A stretch of 64,000 nucleotides of DNA from Byssothecium circinans (taxonomy: Eukaryota > Ascomycota > Dothideomycetes > Pleosporales > Massarinaceae). The notes below the pieces were generated by a model. That model was not told the DNA's origin and made no database searches. It worked only from the letters and a program-made list of their open reading frames with translations. Below, in pieces: positions 32,935-45,428 of the stretch. Made by a program: the position numbers and the translations under genes. Numbering within the stretch: position 1 is the stretch's first letter; each line of letters opens with the position of its first letter. The stretch lies in contig ML976986.1 of assembly GCA_010015675.1 (NCBI GenBank), positions 891,981 to 955,980 on the forward strand. The letters run 5' to 3'.

Positions 32935-34238
32935 TCAAACCTTAAATACCATGATACCCCGTTCATACAAACCACTCACAACACCGACACCCCTCTCCAC
33001 ATCCCTAACCGCCATAGTACTCGAACAGAACTCCTCACTCTTATACAACGTCCTCAAGCCCCTTTCCTCACTCCATTCCGCCGCCCAACTCGGCGCAATA
33101 CACTCACAAGCTTTCCTCGCCTCCTCATCCTGACTACCCTCCACGCAAGTAGGTCTCCCCTTACTAACCTGCATAAGTCGGAACGGGTCGGGATGGCCCG
33201 CCATAAGCAACACGCCCTTCGAGTCCACGCTCAAGTTATCGACCATAACAGGTGTACGAACAAGTCTCTTAAACGTCAGCGTATGGCTCTCCGGGTCGAC
33301 ATCGTAGAAGTAAACCCCCGGTTTCGCCGTAGATCCCACGGCGAGAGTCGTCTTGTTGAGCATAGTAATCCCATTCGCAAACGGCACTCTAGCCACAACC
33401 TTACTTTCCTCCGGCTTCTTCACATCAACATACGCAACCGAACCCCCCGGCACAGCCGAAAACGTTTCGATCTTCGACAGCAGCGGCGAGACGGCCGCGC
33501 GCATGTAATGATCATTAGTGACGAACAGCTTCCCGTCTCCAAGCGAGTGGATCGAGTTGGGCGTCTGGACCAACAAGTGCGTGAAAGTCCGCACATGCGT
33601 AGCAGTAGTAGAGCGGACGTCGAGCTGAAAGATTTCGATACAGGAGCCTGATTGCGCGTGACTGACGACATAAAGCGTGGAAGTATCAACATCGAGTTCG
33701 AGGCCCAGGGGGTGGAAATCGTCAGCGTTGGCGAAGTTTTTGAACGTGAATGGGCGCAAGAGCTCAGAGTCCGGGAGCTCCGGATGCGAGTAATCGTACA
33801 GCCATAGTGCGCCGCTCTGGATCTCCAAATCGTTGCGGAAAGTTCCCTACATTAACATCAGTCCTGCTCATCTACCTACCCCTAGCAGCTAGGAGAACAG
33901 AACATAGAGGAGGGGAAGGGCACACTGACCATGACGGTATTCCACCGATCCCGTCCGGGATCACATGACAAAATCGCAATCCCCAAATTCTCCTCCATCA
34001 ACACATCCTCACAATTCCTCACCCGATCGCGGAATAATATTTCATGGCTTTTGATATTGTACACTTCCTGGAGCTTGCCTGCGCGGTGGGACAGGACGTG
34101 CGAGATCGTTAGGTAGCGGTCGTAGAAGAACGGCACGACTATCGCGAGGAAAATAACGTACTATTCTACTCATTAGAGGTCTAGCTGGGCGTATTGGGTA
34201 TTGATACATACAATGGTGGACCTTAATACTGTCGGCAT
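32935..34238 (-). CDS. Paraoxonase/arylesterase-like beta-propeller protein with N-terminal membrane anchor
   Basis: Three exons (34238-34212, 34160-33930, 33846-32935; introns 51 and 83 bp) encode 389 residues. The first 25 residues contain a hydrophobic helix (YVIFLAIVVPFFYDRYL) acting as an uncleaved signal anchor. The rest fits the serum paraoxonase/SMP-30 six-bladed propeller: NCEDVLMEENLGIAILS, HPLGLELD, the calcium-site segment TPNSIHSLGDGKLFVTNDHY, FANGI, and MVDNLSVDSKG. Known members hydrolyse lactones and aryl esters with two calcium ions, usually at the lumenal or outer membrane side. The Asn of VDNLSVD and of TNDHY are candidate calcium ligands. The true substrate is unknown. Confidence 0.85.
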
Positions 34239-34885
34239 CTTTGTAGCTTTGTCTGTTCGCGATGGGGCGGTGAGATTGTGATGGAGGGAACGGTGTTAGA
34301 GCTGACAGAGGCGGAGATTGGACCGGGCCGCAGTGATTGCAGCATGGAATATGCGGTTAAAAAGATGACTGGAACAACATTCAGAAGATCGCTGATGTCT
34401 GTCGCTCCTGAAAATGAATACCAATACGGGTGATTGATGAACCCGGGCAGCGTAGACGACATTGTTGTTCCGAGAGCGTTCCGATTATTCCGAAATAGAT
34501 GAGGGAGAGGAAAGCGGAGAAGTAACGGGCGTGTTAAATTAAAGATGATATAATACTATGATAAGGTACGATGGTGGGAAACGATGGTTTAGGTCTTGAC
34601 AATACAGCTATGTGCTTAAGAATACAAAACAGTAAGGTATACAACGAATGCAACTCCCGCGGGTGTAATCTAATAACCACGTCCACGTCAGGTCTATAAT
34701 GCCTGCCCCATGCCACCGTATATATGCATCTAACCCCCTCCTAACACTCCGAGCCAAAGTCAAATAGCAGGAAGCACTACATATGCTTCATGAGACGAAA
34801 TCCGCTGCTATTGTGTGCCCAGTCAAACGATAAACACCTATTAATGCATGCAAAGATAAAGGAAATAGTCGTGAATGATAGTGTG
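34239..34885. other. Intergenic region
   Basis: Promoter side of the paraoxonase-like gene and 3' side of the lipase gene. No feature recognised. Confidence 0.5.
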
Positions 34886-37633
34886 TTAGTTGGCGAAGCC
34901 ATTACTCTTAGAGTGCTTCTTCCTCAACATCACGCTTCGCCGCGAGTAGTCGAACGCAAGACCAGGTGCACTCCCTCTTCGAGTTCGTGCTAACAATCGC
35001 TCGGCTTCTGCAAGCTCATTTTGCTGATGTTGACTGAGTTTGCCTTTGCTCGTGTTCTTGCCGTCGCGTGTTGAGAGTGGGCTTAACGCTGGGGTAAAGA
35101 GCGGTGGATCGAAAGCACGGACTTTCCGCTCATCGAGGGAATCGGTCTTGACTGACGTTGATGGCGCATAATCATTCCTAGGCAGAGTCCCAATATATTG
35201 TTGCGGAGACGCATGGGTGAACGGGGTCGAACGGTTTCGTATGTCTTGCTGTTGTTCGGACGATACATTTGGCGAACCGGATATAGCGGTAGGCCCGGGT
35301 AGGTGGAATGGGCGTTTGAATCGGAGCTCTGGCGAGCTAGGAGCTGCAGTAGGGGTCATAGCAAGGTTCAAAGAAGAGTTGTTGCAATTATCAAAAGTGC
35401 TGAATGGCCCAGAAGAAGTGGAAGGGTTTGATTTGGATGGTGAGATGATTTTTCGAGTAGAAGGCACTAGGTCAGATATGTGTGACGGAGGAGAGCGCGG
35501 TTCAGTTGGTGATAGGATGTCGGTTGTGTCGGATTCATCATTCGACGACAAGCCGTCGCCGGTCGATGAGCCCTCGGCGTCTGTGGAGGATGTGGCGTAT
35601 ATCTTTGCCCGTGGCTTGGTGAAGTCTAACGACTGTACACCGTTCCTCGAGCGATGTGCTGGTAGGTGAGGCTTTGTAGCAGTGATCTTGATGCGCGGGG
35701 TGGAGCAGCGAGGGAATGTCGGCGCCGAAAACTCCATTGATGGTGTAGAGTCAGCCGTACGTAGTCTTCTTACTCTGCCAACATTTCCGCCTTTCGCGAA
35801 GTTCTCAAGTCGGCGCTCCGATTGGGGCTGACTGAAATGTACGTGCGGGCGCATCTTGTTGATCGAATCATAGAGCGCCAGTTCAATGGATACATGATTT
35901 CGAATACGTGCCACTTTGGGCCAGGTCGCTTGTTCCCCCGCAAGCAGACAATGCAACATAAAGTCGGTCGTTGGATTGCTCAGGACTTTGGGGAAATTTG
36001 TATAGGATATGGCGGGAAGTATCGTTATGTCACCCGAATATCTCTGGCTCAGAACAGACTTTGCTTTGGTGACGGCGTTGGGGAACACGCCCATCTCTGC
36101 AAGCATTTCAAGACGATGCAATGCTTCGCCTTTGGCAAAGCTTGCGACGCTCTGTAACCAGCCGAGCCCGCAAGCTTCCTGCTGCGCTTCTGCGCCAATA
36201 GCCTCTTCTTCTTTGATCAAGAATGGCACCACGTGAGGATTCACTTGGGAGACAATGAAGTGATTGACGTTGAACATTTCGGCGAGACGAGTCATGGGCA
36301 GGTCGTTGTCAACGGAGCCGTCAATCCATCCATCATTCGGGGTGGGGTCCCAGGGCACCTCTTTTCCTGTCGCACGGTCTTTGGCTTTGAGACAAGCTGC
36401 GGAAAACACAAAAGGCACAGAACACGATGCGCATCTGGAGGTATTAGTGGAAGTATACATATATAATGACATGAGACAAAGACTTACACTGCAGACCAGA
36501 TCATAACATCAGGGGCCGTGACGTAATTGAGCAGCCTCGGCAGCTCGTACACGCTGGCGCTCGATACGGTGATGTTGAGGACGCGATGGGTACGATTGTA
36601 CGACTCCTGGAACGTCATATCCCCCAGCATATTCCTCATGACTCTTTTGAGATGTGCGATGTCGAACAGCGCGCCTTGCGTGAGGAACCGGGTTGCTTTC
36701 GCAACGATGCTTTCCGACTCGCCAGCATTGTCGAACACGGCCAGGTCGCCATAGCAGAACTCCTCTAGTACGGTAGGAATTTCAGTGTCGGACTTGGTGC
36801 ACAGCACTGCGCAGACGATGCTTCCTGCCGATGCACCAGAAATGATGCGAGGCAGGAGGCGCTGTTCCCACAAACACTTGACGACGCCTATATGATTCAT
36901 GCCAAAAGTGCCACCTCCTGATAGTAGAAGTGCGGTGCGTCCATACGATTGGCGAGCACGAAGTAGTTCGTCCAGCACGAAAGACAGTTTGATTGGACAG
37001 TCGACCCCTTGCTTAGCAGCGACCTCAGGCAGTGTCGCCAAAAGCTGCATGACGGACTCGTTGTATCGCTCAATCAGCTTCTTCGTACCGATATGGGAGT
37101 GCTTGTACAGCCGCAAGTCGCCCATGCCGCCGAGATCGCGTGTCAGTGCCGTCCGGATCAGGTAGATCATCCTCTTCACGTCGCAACTGATGCGGACATT
37201 GTCAATCTCCTCCAACCGCGTCTTCAGTAAGTTGTAGTCGTACTCGGCCGATTCATCCTCAAGTTTCCAAGCGTCATTCCCTTCCAATATGTCCAACTCG
37301 GTCGCCGCCATTGTCCAATCTTCATAAGTCTCGGCCTGGGCACCTTGTCAGCACGTGAACGTGAAAAGGGGCATGCGCACTCACTTCTTTCAAGCGCAAA
37401 TAGAGAAGCTGTCTGCGATCTTCGTTTTCAGTAGGGCCGTGCGGCGTCTCCGGTGCGCCAGTACTGCCTAGGGCTGCCAGTGGGTTCTTCACAAGCTGGA
37501 TGAGCGGGTTCAGCAGTCCTCCCGAGCTCCAACTCGTCCGTTTTGCGCCATCTTTGCTGTCCAGACTCCTTTCTCCGGTATGCAGCCGAACACCCCCAGA
37601 GATAACAGAGCCGGAGAGGAAGAAAAGGGACAT
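34886..37633 (-). CDS. Patatin-like triacylglycerol lipase (Tgl3/4/5 family)
   Basis: Three exons (37633-37385, 37335-36488, 36434-34886; introns 49 and 53 bp) encode 881 residues. The DUF3336 region (YLRLKEAETYEDWTMAATELD) precedes the patatin core: oxyanion loop LLLSGGGTFGMNHIG, nucleophile elbow GASAGS, and catalytic Asp in DGSVDNDLP. The Ser-Asp dyad is intact. About 300 residues of Ser/Pro-rich disordered tail follow. In yeast these enzymes sit on lipid droplets, hydrolyse triacylglycerol and can act as lysophospholipid acyltransferases. The start at 37633 begins with a short hydrophobic stretch (MSLFFLSGSVISGG); an extra 5' exon cannot be excluded. Confidence 0.92.
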
Positions 37634-38895
37634 GGAGAGCAATAGAACGCCATGCACCTGCGCTGCGGAATGTGAGGGCCTCAGGTGGCCGTGCGAGAGA
37701 ACTGGGAGCGCAGATGCGTTTCTTGATGTGGGCAATTATAGTGTGGCAGCCGATACGTTGGGAATATGCGCCGTGTTGGTGTCAGGTGGTCGAGGAGCGG
37801 TATGGTAGTGGCTGTAGTGAGCGCGCCGGCGCAGCAGTCCACTGGTGTCAATCACGGAGTAGATGTCCGTGTTGAGGCCGGTGTTGATATGCGACGGCGG
37901 AGGATGCACGATTTCTGCGTACCAAAGAATGCGAGTAAGGCCCAGATATATGCGCGAGGTTGCAGAATGCTTCAATCCGGTAAACCTACTTGGTGCTGGA
38001 TTGATGATGACATCTGGTGTTGCACGTGCCTAGACAAGGAACGCACGGTCCCCAAGTTCATATTTCCAACTATGTACACTGGAACGACGACCACTTCTGA
38101 ATTACTCCATATAGTAAAAGGCGATGTGTATGCTTCTTTTCCTACGTTTTATCCCAACTTTCCAGAAGCTCTAAAACCTACGACTCGCAGCGTTGCGACT
38201 CTTCCACTGCATCATCTCGGAAGTACTTTTGTACCATGGTACCATAATACATGCGCGGTCAGGCGATTTGATCAAACACTCTCCTGTGAATTATAGATTA
38301 GAGGTCACACGCAGCCATTTCTGGGCAGACAAGGGGCCGTGTCCTAAGAGTATGGCAATATGCAACTCCGGGGATGCGTGGAGAAGCGGTGAGCTTTGGC
38401 TCAAGCTCCACGCTCTCTCTCTACACCTCTTCTCCGTTATCTTGACTCACGAGGTGTGTTTTAGCAAGATTAGCGGTATTTGGCAGCGGAAGCAGGCATC
38501 ATGCGCACGACTCAGTGAGCGGCATTCTGTCACATGCAAGATGACGACCCGTGGATTCACATGTTCTGGTCCGGCTCCAACTTGGAACTTGCCAAAGTGG
38601 ATCAACCATGGCAGTGTCGTGGATGTATTATCGGCGACTGTACAAAAGGTACGAAAGTTGTCACTGAAGCGAGAGTGGCAGCCACAGGACACGCATACAT
38701 CTGGTTCCAATGTTGGGGATTCGATCTGTTGCCCAGGTGACGGAACATGTATGATCGCATGTGATGATATGATATCTGTCTTATTCAGCGCACATTACAT
38801 AATTTTCTTCGGGCCGACTATGCCTCCGAAATGGCCAGCTTACGCGCTACGTATTCAGTAGCAAGAAGCTCCACGTCCGCACCACACATCTAACA
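37634..38895. other. Divergent intergenic region (lipase / swp1)
   Basis: About 1.26 kb between divergent starts. Open frames such as 38193-38861 on the plus strand have no recognisable features and I do not call them. Presumably promoter sequence for both genes. Confidence 0.5.
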
Positions 38896-39864
38896 ATGAG
38901 GCTCCTTCACTCATTTGCCCCTTCTCTACTGCTCTTCGGAGCCTGCGTAGTATCAGCTGCATCCTCTTGGAGTTTTGAAGATGGCACCGTCTCCGTCCAA
39001 TCCAAGGGTGCTGGCGTGGGTGCGGGCGCAAAGGACAAGTAGGTGAAGAATAAGTCCAATTCTGCTATCCAACACATTGACACTCTGTAGATTGAGTGCA
39101 ACGACACCATTGGCCAAGTCGGTCTCATTGGGCGCTACCGACACGTTGAAGCTTCTGCTCACCACGACCGATGGCAAGGCAGCGAAGCGGCCGCATCAGG
39201 CATTCCTTACCCTGACCGACCCAACGACTGGCCTGGAGGAGTCATTTGTGATATCAGTAAAGGAGAGCGGGAAGGGAAAGGTTGACCTGGTATGTTTTCC
39301 AGACCCAGTTGCGGTCAACGTGGCTAATTTGAGCAGACCTACAAAGACCTCCCCCACCAATTTCTTGTTTCTTCGAAGCCGATTCCTGCATCTATTGTCA
39401 TCGGTTCCTTCGGATCATCTGCACCGTACAAGGCTAAGGTCTTCGATCTAAACATCGCCCGCGACCCCAATGTCCCCATCGCTGTGCCTGAGAAGCCGCT
39501 ACGCTACGCCGCCGAGAAGGAGATGCACCACATATTCCGCGATGAGCCACGCTCGCCTCCTAAGATTATAAGTTTGGTTTTTGCAGTTGCTGTGCTCGGC
39601 GCTCTTCCTGTGCTGATTGGTGCCTGGGCTACTCTTGGTGCAAATGCCAATCATTTCGGAAAAGCGTTCGGAAGTGCGCCCGTCTCGCACGCCCTATTCT
39701 ACGGCTCTATCATTGCTATGGAGGGTATCTTCTTCTTGTACTACACAAGCTGGAACCTTTTCCAGACTCTGCCCGCGGCGGCTGTTGTCGGACTGGTTGC
39801 GTTTGTTAGCGGGAGCAGAGCGTTGTCTGAGGTGCAGGAGCGTCGCCTGGCTGGACTGAGATAA
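38896..39864 (+). CDS. swp1: Oligosaccharyltransferase subunit Swp1 (ribophorin II)
   Basis: Three exons (38896-39038, 39091-39289, 39337-39864; introns 52 and 47 bp) encode 289 residues. A signal peptide (MRLLHSFAPSLLLFGACVVSA) is followed by a lumenal beta-rich domain (LKLLLTTTDGK, QAFLTLTDPTTGLEESF) and three C-terminal membrane helices (IISLVFAVAVLGALPVLIG, ALFYGSIIAMEGIFFLYY, AAAVVGLVAFVSG). This is the ribophorin II/Swp1 layout. The protein is an essential ER membrane part of the complex that transfers the lipid-linked glycan to Asn of nascent proteins. Confidence 0.92.
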
Positions 39865-40627
39865 TTGCGAAGGCACACTTGACAAGAACATACATGATAT
39901 CTAGGGCTGAATGTCTGGGCAGGAGTAAAAGTTTGGCGGCAATTCAGGACATGTACTGTAAGATTGGGCGATGTAAAAGAAGAGCCCACCAACGGTGGTC
40001 ACATACGGGCTATGAACATTCAAAGAAATCTGTTCTGAGCATGATCCCTTCTAGTTCAGAAATATGATGCGATAATTCTTCGTTAGTCTTATCGGAAAGA
40101 ATAGCACTCCGTCACAGTTCCTCACAGGCAGTAGAATTGCAGACTAACAGCATTTGATTCAGTACTGCTGGCTCAAGGGTCGACTATCCATGGGTGGTGG
40201 TGGAATTGCAGGCGGTATGGAAGAATATGCTGAGGCATGGTAGTCGCGATTCAAGGGCGTGGAAGATGCACATGCTCTCGTGAACAGCTCCATGTCAGGG
40301 TGTCACTCAATATTGAACATCACGACATTTTCAGCTCCAAGGCCGCGACTCTTTTTCAATGTCTAAACAACGCTTCGTACAGTTTAGTGCGCTACCTTAG
40401 AGGTGTGGTTACATAGCTTCTCGATGTGGAAGGGTCAGCCTTGCCATGTCCGTCCTCCAATGTTTTCCTGCACAGCCCCCAGCCGCAGGCCGCTATAACT
40501 CGCTTCCTCACCACACTTGTTTCAGTCCTGGTATATCACCATATTCTCTTTGTATTCTCGAGATCTGACACCCTCGCTTGGCACCCCTCGCTCTGACGCA
40601 GTCGACTAGCTGCCGTCCAAAGGGGAT
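39865..40627. other. Intergenic region
   Basis: Downstream of swp1 and upstream of the kinase gene. No feature recognised. Confidence 0.5.
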
Positions 40628-42919
40628 ATGGACACGACGAGCGAAGTCATTTCGGCCCATCATCTTCCACCAAAAAATGCCAATGACGTTAGGAATCTCC
40701 TCTCTCGCCTTCAGATTGTCGACCGATCATCACCATCCAAGCCGGACGATTATAGAATATCTCCAATAACCCCGCAATCGACAAAAGCACCATCAGCTTC
40801 GCCAGATGACTCGCTCCAAGCAGTAGAGACCTCCACAGTTAACGTCCAAGCTATCTTCGAAGACTGGTCTGGTCGTGGTCCACACATAGACTTCCCCCCC
40901 AATGACACGATACCACTAAAAGAAGGTCGGTTTCTCGGCCAAGGCTCCATGGGTGGCATATACGAGACCACAATCAACGGCCACGCTTTCGCATGGAAGC
41001 GCCGATTTTGTCGTCAACGGATCGGCGATGCAGAGAGGAAAGAGATAGAAATATTAAAAAAGTTGTCGCACAGACACATCGTCAAGCTTGCAGGATCATA
41101 TACGCACCGGCAATTCCTCGGCCTGCTGTTGTACCCGGTCGCAGTCTGCGACCTTGCCACTTTGCTGGAGGATGTCGAGACGTGCATGTTTTCCGAGGAC
41201 CCGGCAGCGGATGAAAGGCTGAGGCTACTCAGGTTGGTGAAGTCTGACTCCGTTGAGCAGATCTATTGCTGGGATAGGTTTCTCCTGGAAAAGATGGGGT
41301 GTATTGTAAGGGCAGTGGAGTATTTACATAGTCAGAAGGTATGTGTCTTTCATGAGTTGAATACGTTGATGACAGCTTTGTGAGTATTTTAAGACGGCAT
41401 GCAGTGATACCTTCCTGGGCGAGCTTTGCTTACATTCTCCATCGTACAGATCCGGCACAAGGACCTCAAGCCGTCGAACATTCTACTCTCACCCTTCGGC
41501 TTGTGGCTTACCGACTTCGGCACCGCGACTGATTTCTCCCTGCAAACACTGTCCACCACTGAGAATTGCGAGCGGGGAACCCCGAAGTACTTTGCCCCTG
41601 AGGTCGCCGCCTTCAAACCTAGTGGACGCGCTGCAGATATTTTCTCTCTTGGCTGCGTACTACTAGAGATGCACGTGCTCTATCAAGCTGAAACCCTGAA
41701 TGTCCTACGAAACCTTCGTAGTGACCAGGACAAATCTTTTCAGGCCAACCTAGATAGGATACATGTTTGGCTTTCAGAACAAAGCACCGAGTGGCCGTTG
41801 TGTGATCATCTTATCGGAAGAGAAATTCGTGGGATGTTATCAAAGGAGCCTGAGGAGCGACCGTCGATAAGCCAAGTCTGTGATGACCTGGCATTGATTG
41901 ACACGATACAGAAACGTGAGGGTGGAAAGGCATTGTTCGACGATTGCTGTAGAAGGCCATACATATCTTACGGGACGTATAAGGAAGAGTTGGCAAGGGT
42001 TAAAGCAGAGCGTGAGGAAGAGTTGGCAAGGGTCAAAGCAGAGCGTGAGGAAGAGGCAAGAGTTAACGCAGAGCGTGAGAAAGAGTNNNNNNNNNNNNNN
42101 NNNNNNNNNNNNNNNNNNNNNNNNNNNNNNNNNNNNNNNNNNNNNNNNNNNNNNNNNNNNNNNNNNNNNNNNNNNNNNNNNNNNNNNNNNNNNNNNNNNN
42201 NNNNNNNNNNNNNNNNNNNNNNNNNNNNNNNNNNNNNNNNNNNNNNNNNNNNNNNNGTCAAAGCAGAGCGTGAGGAAGAGGCAAGAGTTAACGCAGAGCG
42301 TGAGGAAGAGTTGGCAAGGGTCAAAGCAGAGTGTGAGGAAGAGTTGGCAAGGGTCAAAGCAGAGCGTGAAGAAAAGGTTGCAAGAATCAAAGCAGAGTGT
42401 GAAGAAGAGGTGGCAAGGGCCAAAGCTGAGAGTGGAAAACAAATTGGACATTATTACAAGGCCTGTTCCGAATTAGCAGACCGAGAGATCGCTCAACTCA
42501 AAGCCAAAATCGCAGCGTTCACCGCCATCAACGAAAACGACAAGCTTGACCGAAGCAAATTCGTTGCCTGTCCAATTTGTGCTAGTCTTTGGCCATCGAG
42601 CGAAGATGTCGCAAAGCATATGGACGCCAAACACCCGGCCAAAAGCCGTCTCTGGAACGAAGCCGGAGGTGCGGGGCAGGTCACTCGAACACCGCTTGTG
42701 AAGACCAACATGGCTCAGAATCGCCCCTGTCTACCTCGTTGCCACGTGTGTGGTATGTGGTTCCTTGGTAACCAGCTATCTTCTCGAAACCACTTGGTGC
42801 GCCATATGAAGACAACCCATCCCCCACCAGTCATCGCTGAGCTCCCGGACAGCAGCATGTCGTTGTCGAGTAAACAAGCTCCGACAAAAGTGACAGTAGA
42901 TCAACTATTGGAGACTTGA
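40628..42919 (+). CDS. Protein kinase - coiled-coil repeat - C2H2 zinc-finger fusion protein
   Basis: Exons 40628-41338 and 41450-42919 (111-bp intron) give about 726 residues, including 170 Ns (42087-42256) that keep the frame. The kinase domain (about residues 95-430) has a glycine loop GQGSMGG, Lys in AFAWKRR, the catalytic loop HKDLKPSN (HRD is HKD), DFG in LTDFGTAT and the APE motif YFAPEV; the intron falls just before HKD. Then comes a tandem heptad-like array of 10/11-residue units such as EELARVKAERE, encoded by 30/33-bp repeats. Two C2H2 fingers close the protein: CPICASLW…HMDAKH and CHVCGMWF…HMKTTH. All catalytic residues are present, so activity is plausible. Substrate and family placement are unknown. 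Confidence 0.85.
41980..42425 (+). repeat. In-frame 30/33-bp coding tandem repeat
   Basis: Units around GAAGAGTTGGCAAGGGT followed by CAAAGCAGAGCGTGAG recur before and after the gap, encoding ELARVKAERE and a shorter EARVNAERE form. At least eight units are visible. Later units have diverged (ECEEEVARAKAE). Confidence 0.9.
42087..42256. other. Assembly gap (170 N) inside the coiled-coil repeat
   Basis: The Ns are bounded on both sides by near-identical repeat units, so copy number is unresolved. Confidence 0.99.
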
Positions 42920-43121
42920 TGGGTGTAAATTATGCAGTAAATTCTAGCCTCGATGGAGAGGTTTCCGGATAAAGACGGGATGAGATGGGATGGGAAGCGA
43001 AGAGAAGGAGATATTGTTGAAAGAGGCTTGAAGCTGAAGCTTTATTACGGGCACTACTAACCCCAACATCAAGCAGGAACCAGTAGCCTGGTGTAATTCC
43101 ATTACTCTTAACGACTCTCGC

Positions 43122-44887
43122 TTATATTCCAACCTTTGTAGCAACGCTTAACCAAAGCGCACATCGTTTTTTCAACATGGCGATTCCCCCTTCCTTGATT
43201 CCTACACTACTGACTACAAACTGTTTCATTTCCTTCACATCCGGAACCCCTACAATGCTACTATTGGTCATTTTATGCACATTCGGGTCGCCAGTCTGGA
43301 CAAATGAAGCCATCGCGCCGGCATATGCTGTATAGGTAAGAGGGTCCGATTGTTGGACTGGGTTGAGAGTGTTCCACTATCAAGCTCATCAGCATGTGCA
43401 GTCCAAAAAGGGGTGACGAAAAAACGTTGAATCAAGACGAAAGAAAAGAAAAGGCTAGAGCTTACATAGATAGTATCACTGGCATGTTTCGCCGGAGAAA
43501 TCGTATACTCAACCATCCACCCTTTCTCCGCCGTGCTCGAAAGCCAATACGCCGGACAAGCAAGCACAAGATCCCTATACACCAACCCCGCTCGTTCATA
43601 CGTCGTATTCCAACTAATCTCCTCCGCAGTCCCTGCCTCCGGATACATCCTCCTCACTGCATCCAATTCCTCCACCTCAAAGTCCGGTAAGAACCCCGCA
43701 AGCCATCCATCAAACGACGCAACCGAGCTATTAAAGCCCGCAGACCCATTCACACCAGCAAAACCCGGAGGAATAAAATTCTCGCCCTCGTGCAGGTTAT
43801 ACGACGTCAAAACAATCTCCGCATTAAGCGATTTCGCCCGTATGACCTCCGACAGCGGCGCAGAGAGAAACGAAGTGTCGATAACAGGACCCCAGGTAAA
43901 TGTAGTCGTAGTATACTGATGCGAATTCTCCAAACTGGAACTCACGTTCCTCAAAGCCTGCACATCCACGCTCTTCAAACACGCTATCTCTTCCTCCCCA
44001 GTCTCTCGTTCACAGCCCACGCCCTTCACAACCGTGTTGTAAAGTTCCTCGTTCTGTGGTGCATCGTAGCGGTACGTCTTTGGCCAGAACGGCGAACTCG
44101 CCATGGCCTTTTTGAATAATTTCCTGTCGCTACCGTTGGTGCCTTGAGCAATTGTCTGCGCAACAACACTTCCACCCCCCGCGCTCTGTCCCCAAATCGT
44201 CACATTCTCCCTATCACCACCAAAGGCGTGGATGTGCGATTGTATCCATTCCAAAGCCGCTCTCTGATCCAGAAGTCCGGCGTTTAAATCTACCTCCTTG
44301 CTCTCCCCGACTTTAGAACCGGAGAGGAAGCCGAAGACGTTGGTGCGGTAATTGGAATACACGACGACGTAGTCGTTTGTCTCGCTGACGTTGAGCACTG
44401 GGAAGCCGCTGGGCGGCATGTTGAAGGTTGCGCTTCCGCGGATGAAGCCGCCGCCGTAGAAAGTCAGGAGGACGGGTCTCAGTCCCTGCGTCTTTTCTTT
44501 ATCGTCTGCACCTGAACTATGGTCTCTTTTCTGCGGTCTGGTCCATGGTCGTGAATACGCGCCTAGATACAAGCAATCTTCTGACCCATTCACCGTGCGC
44601 TGCGGACACATGTCAAACGCCTGGTTCGTATCGTAGATCGTGCCATTGGGGAGTGGAAGTGGTGGTTGAGGGGCGCGGAAACGGTTTGCGCCGGCGGTGG
44701 AGGCGCCGAAGGGGATTTTACGGTAGTATGTTAGATTGTAGGCTGGGGAGTAGGCGCCGAGGAAAGATCCATAAGTGAGGTTGACGATAAGGGAGTTATT
44801 GCCGGTAATTGGGGTTGCGAGAGTGGCTGCAAGAAGACAGGTCGTGAGGATGGAGAGGAGCGTGGATGAGGGTGTGAGGGATTTCAT
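43122..44887 (-). CDS. Secreted type-B carboxylesterase/lipase
   Basis: Exons 44887-43466 and 43376-43122 (89-bp GT-AG intron) encode 558 residues. A signal peptide (STLLSILTTCLLAATLATP) leads into an alpha/beta-hydrolase of the carboxylesterase type B family: SEDCLYL, oxyanion FYGGGF, NYRTNVFGFL, the nucleophile elbow GQSAGG, and the catalytic Glu region LHEGENF. The expected catalytic His near the C-terminus is not obvious. The segment around GDPNVHK, typical of the family end, is present, and His there is a candidate. Many NXT/S sites fit a glycosylated extracellular enzyme. Substrate unknown. Confidence 0.9.
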
Positions 44888-45428
44888 TGTGGGATGGAAG
44901 GAGAGGGTCAGTCCTCTACCACATGATACTGAGTTAATACGGGAAGTCTGATATCTTATACGTATCGCTACAAAATAGCTAAGCAGAAGTGAGGTTTAGC
45001 CTCATTTCTCCGCATATTGATCCCCAGCTCCGGGGTTGCGGGTGGCTCGTCTCGTCTGCAGGTCCGGATGCCTTCGAACCATGGCTTGAGTTTTCGGCAT
45101 ATTTCCCGCCGAGCATTCTGAGCTAGGAAAAGCCAGCCTCGGTGCACGAACTTGGTGTGTTGTTGGTGTGGTGACGAAATGGTTGAATTCTTCCGAGCTG
45201 TTCACCATGCGGGGAAACGCTAGGCTAATAGAAGGTTGGCGCGAAAATATGCACTATGCATTGGGGACTGAGACTAGTACAGAATGAGAAGGATGTTGTG
45301 GTAATAAATTGATAGTAAAGTCATCGTTGATATCCTGAACTCCACACACGAAACCATCACAGCCATCATATCTCACTGCGTTGACATATTCAGAAAGGCA
45401 CAGCGAACCGCCGACATGATACATGAGC
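44888..45428. other. Intergenic region
   Basis: Upstream of the esterase gene and downstream of the kinetochore gene. No feature recognised. Confidence 0.5.

Noticed and set aside
32800..33651. 283-codon plus-strand frame
   Set aside because: Exact antisense shadow of the paraoxonase-like gene; rich in Arg/His/Thr as such shadows are.
38193..38861. 222-codon plus-strand frame upstream of swp1
   Set aside because: No domain, no good start context, and a minus-strand frame overlaps it; treated as promoter-side sequence.
42000..42450. Frames on both strands through the N gap
   Set aside because: Artefacts of the 33-bp repeat; only the kinase frame connects to conserved domains on both sides.
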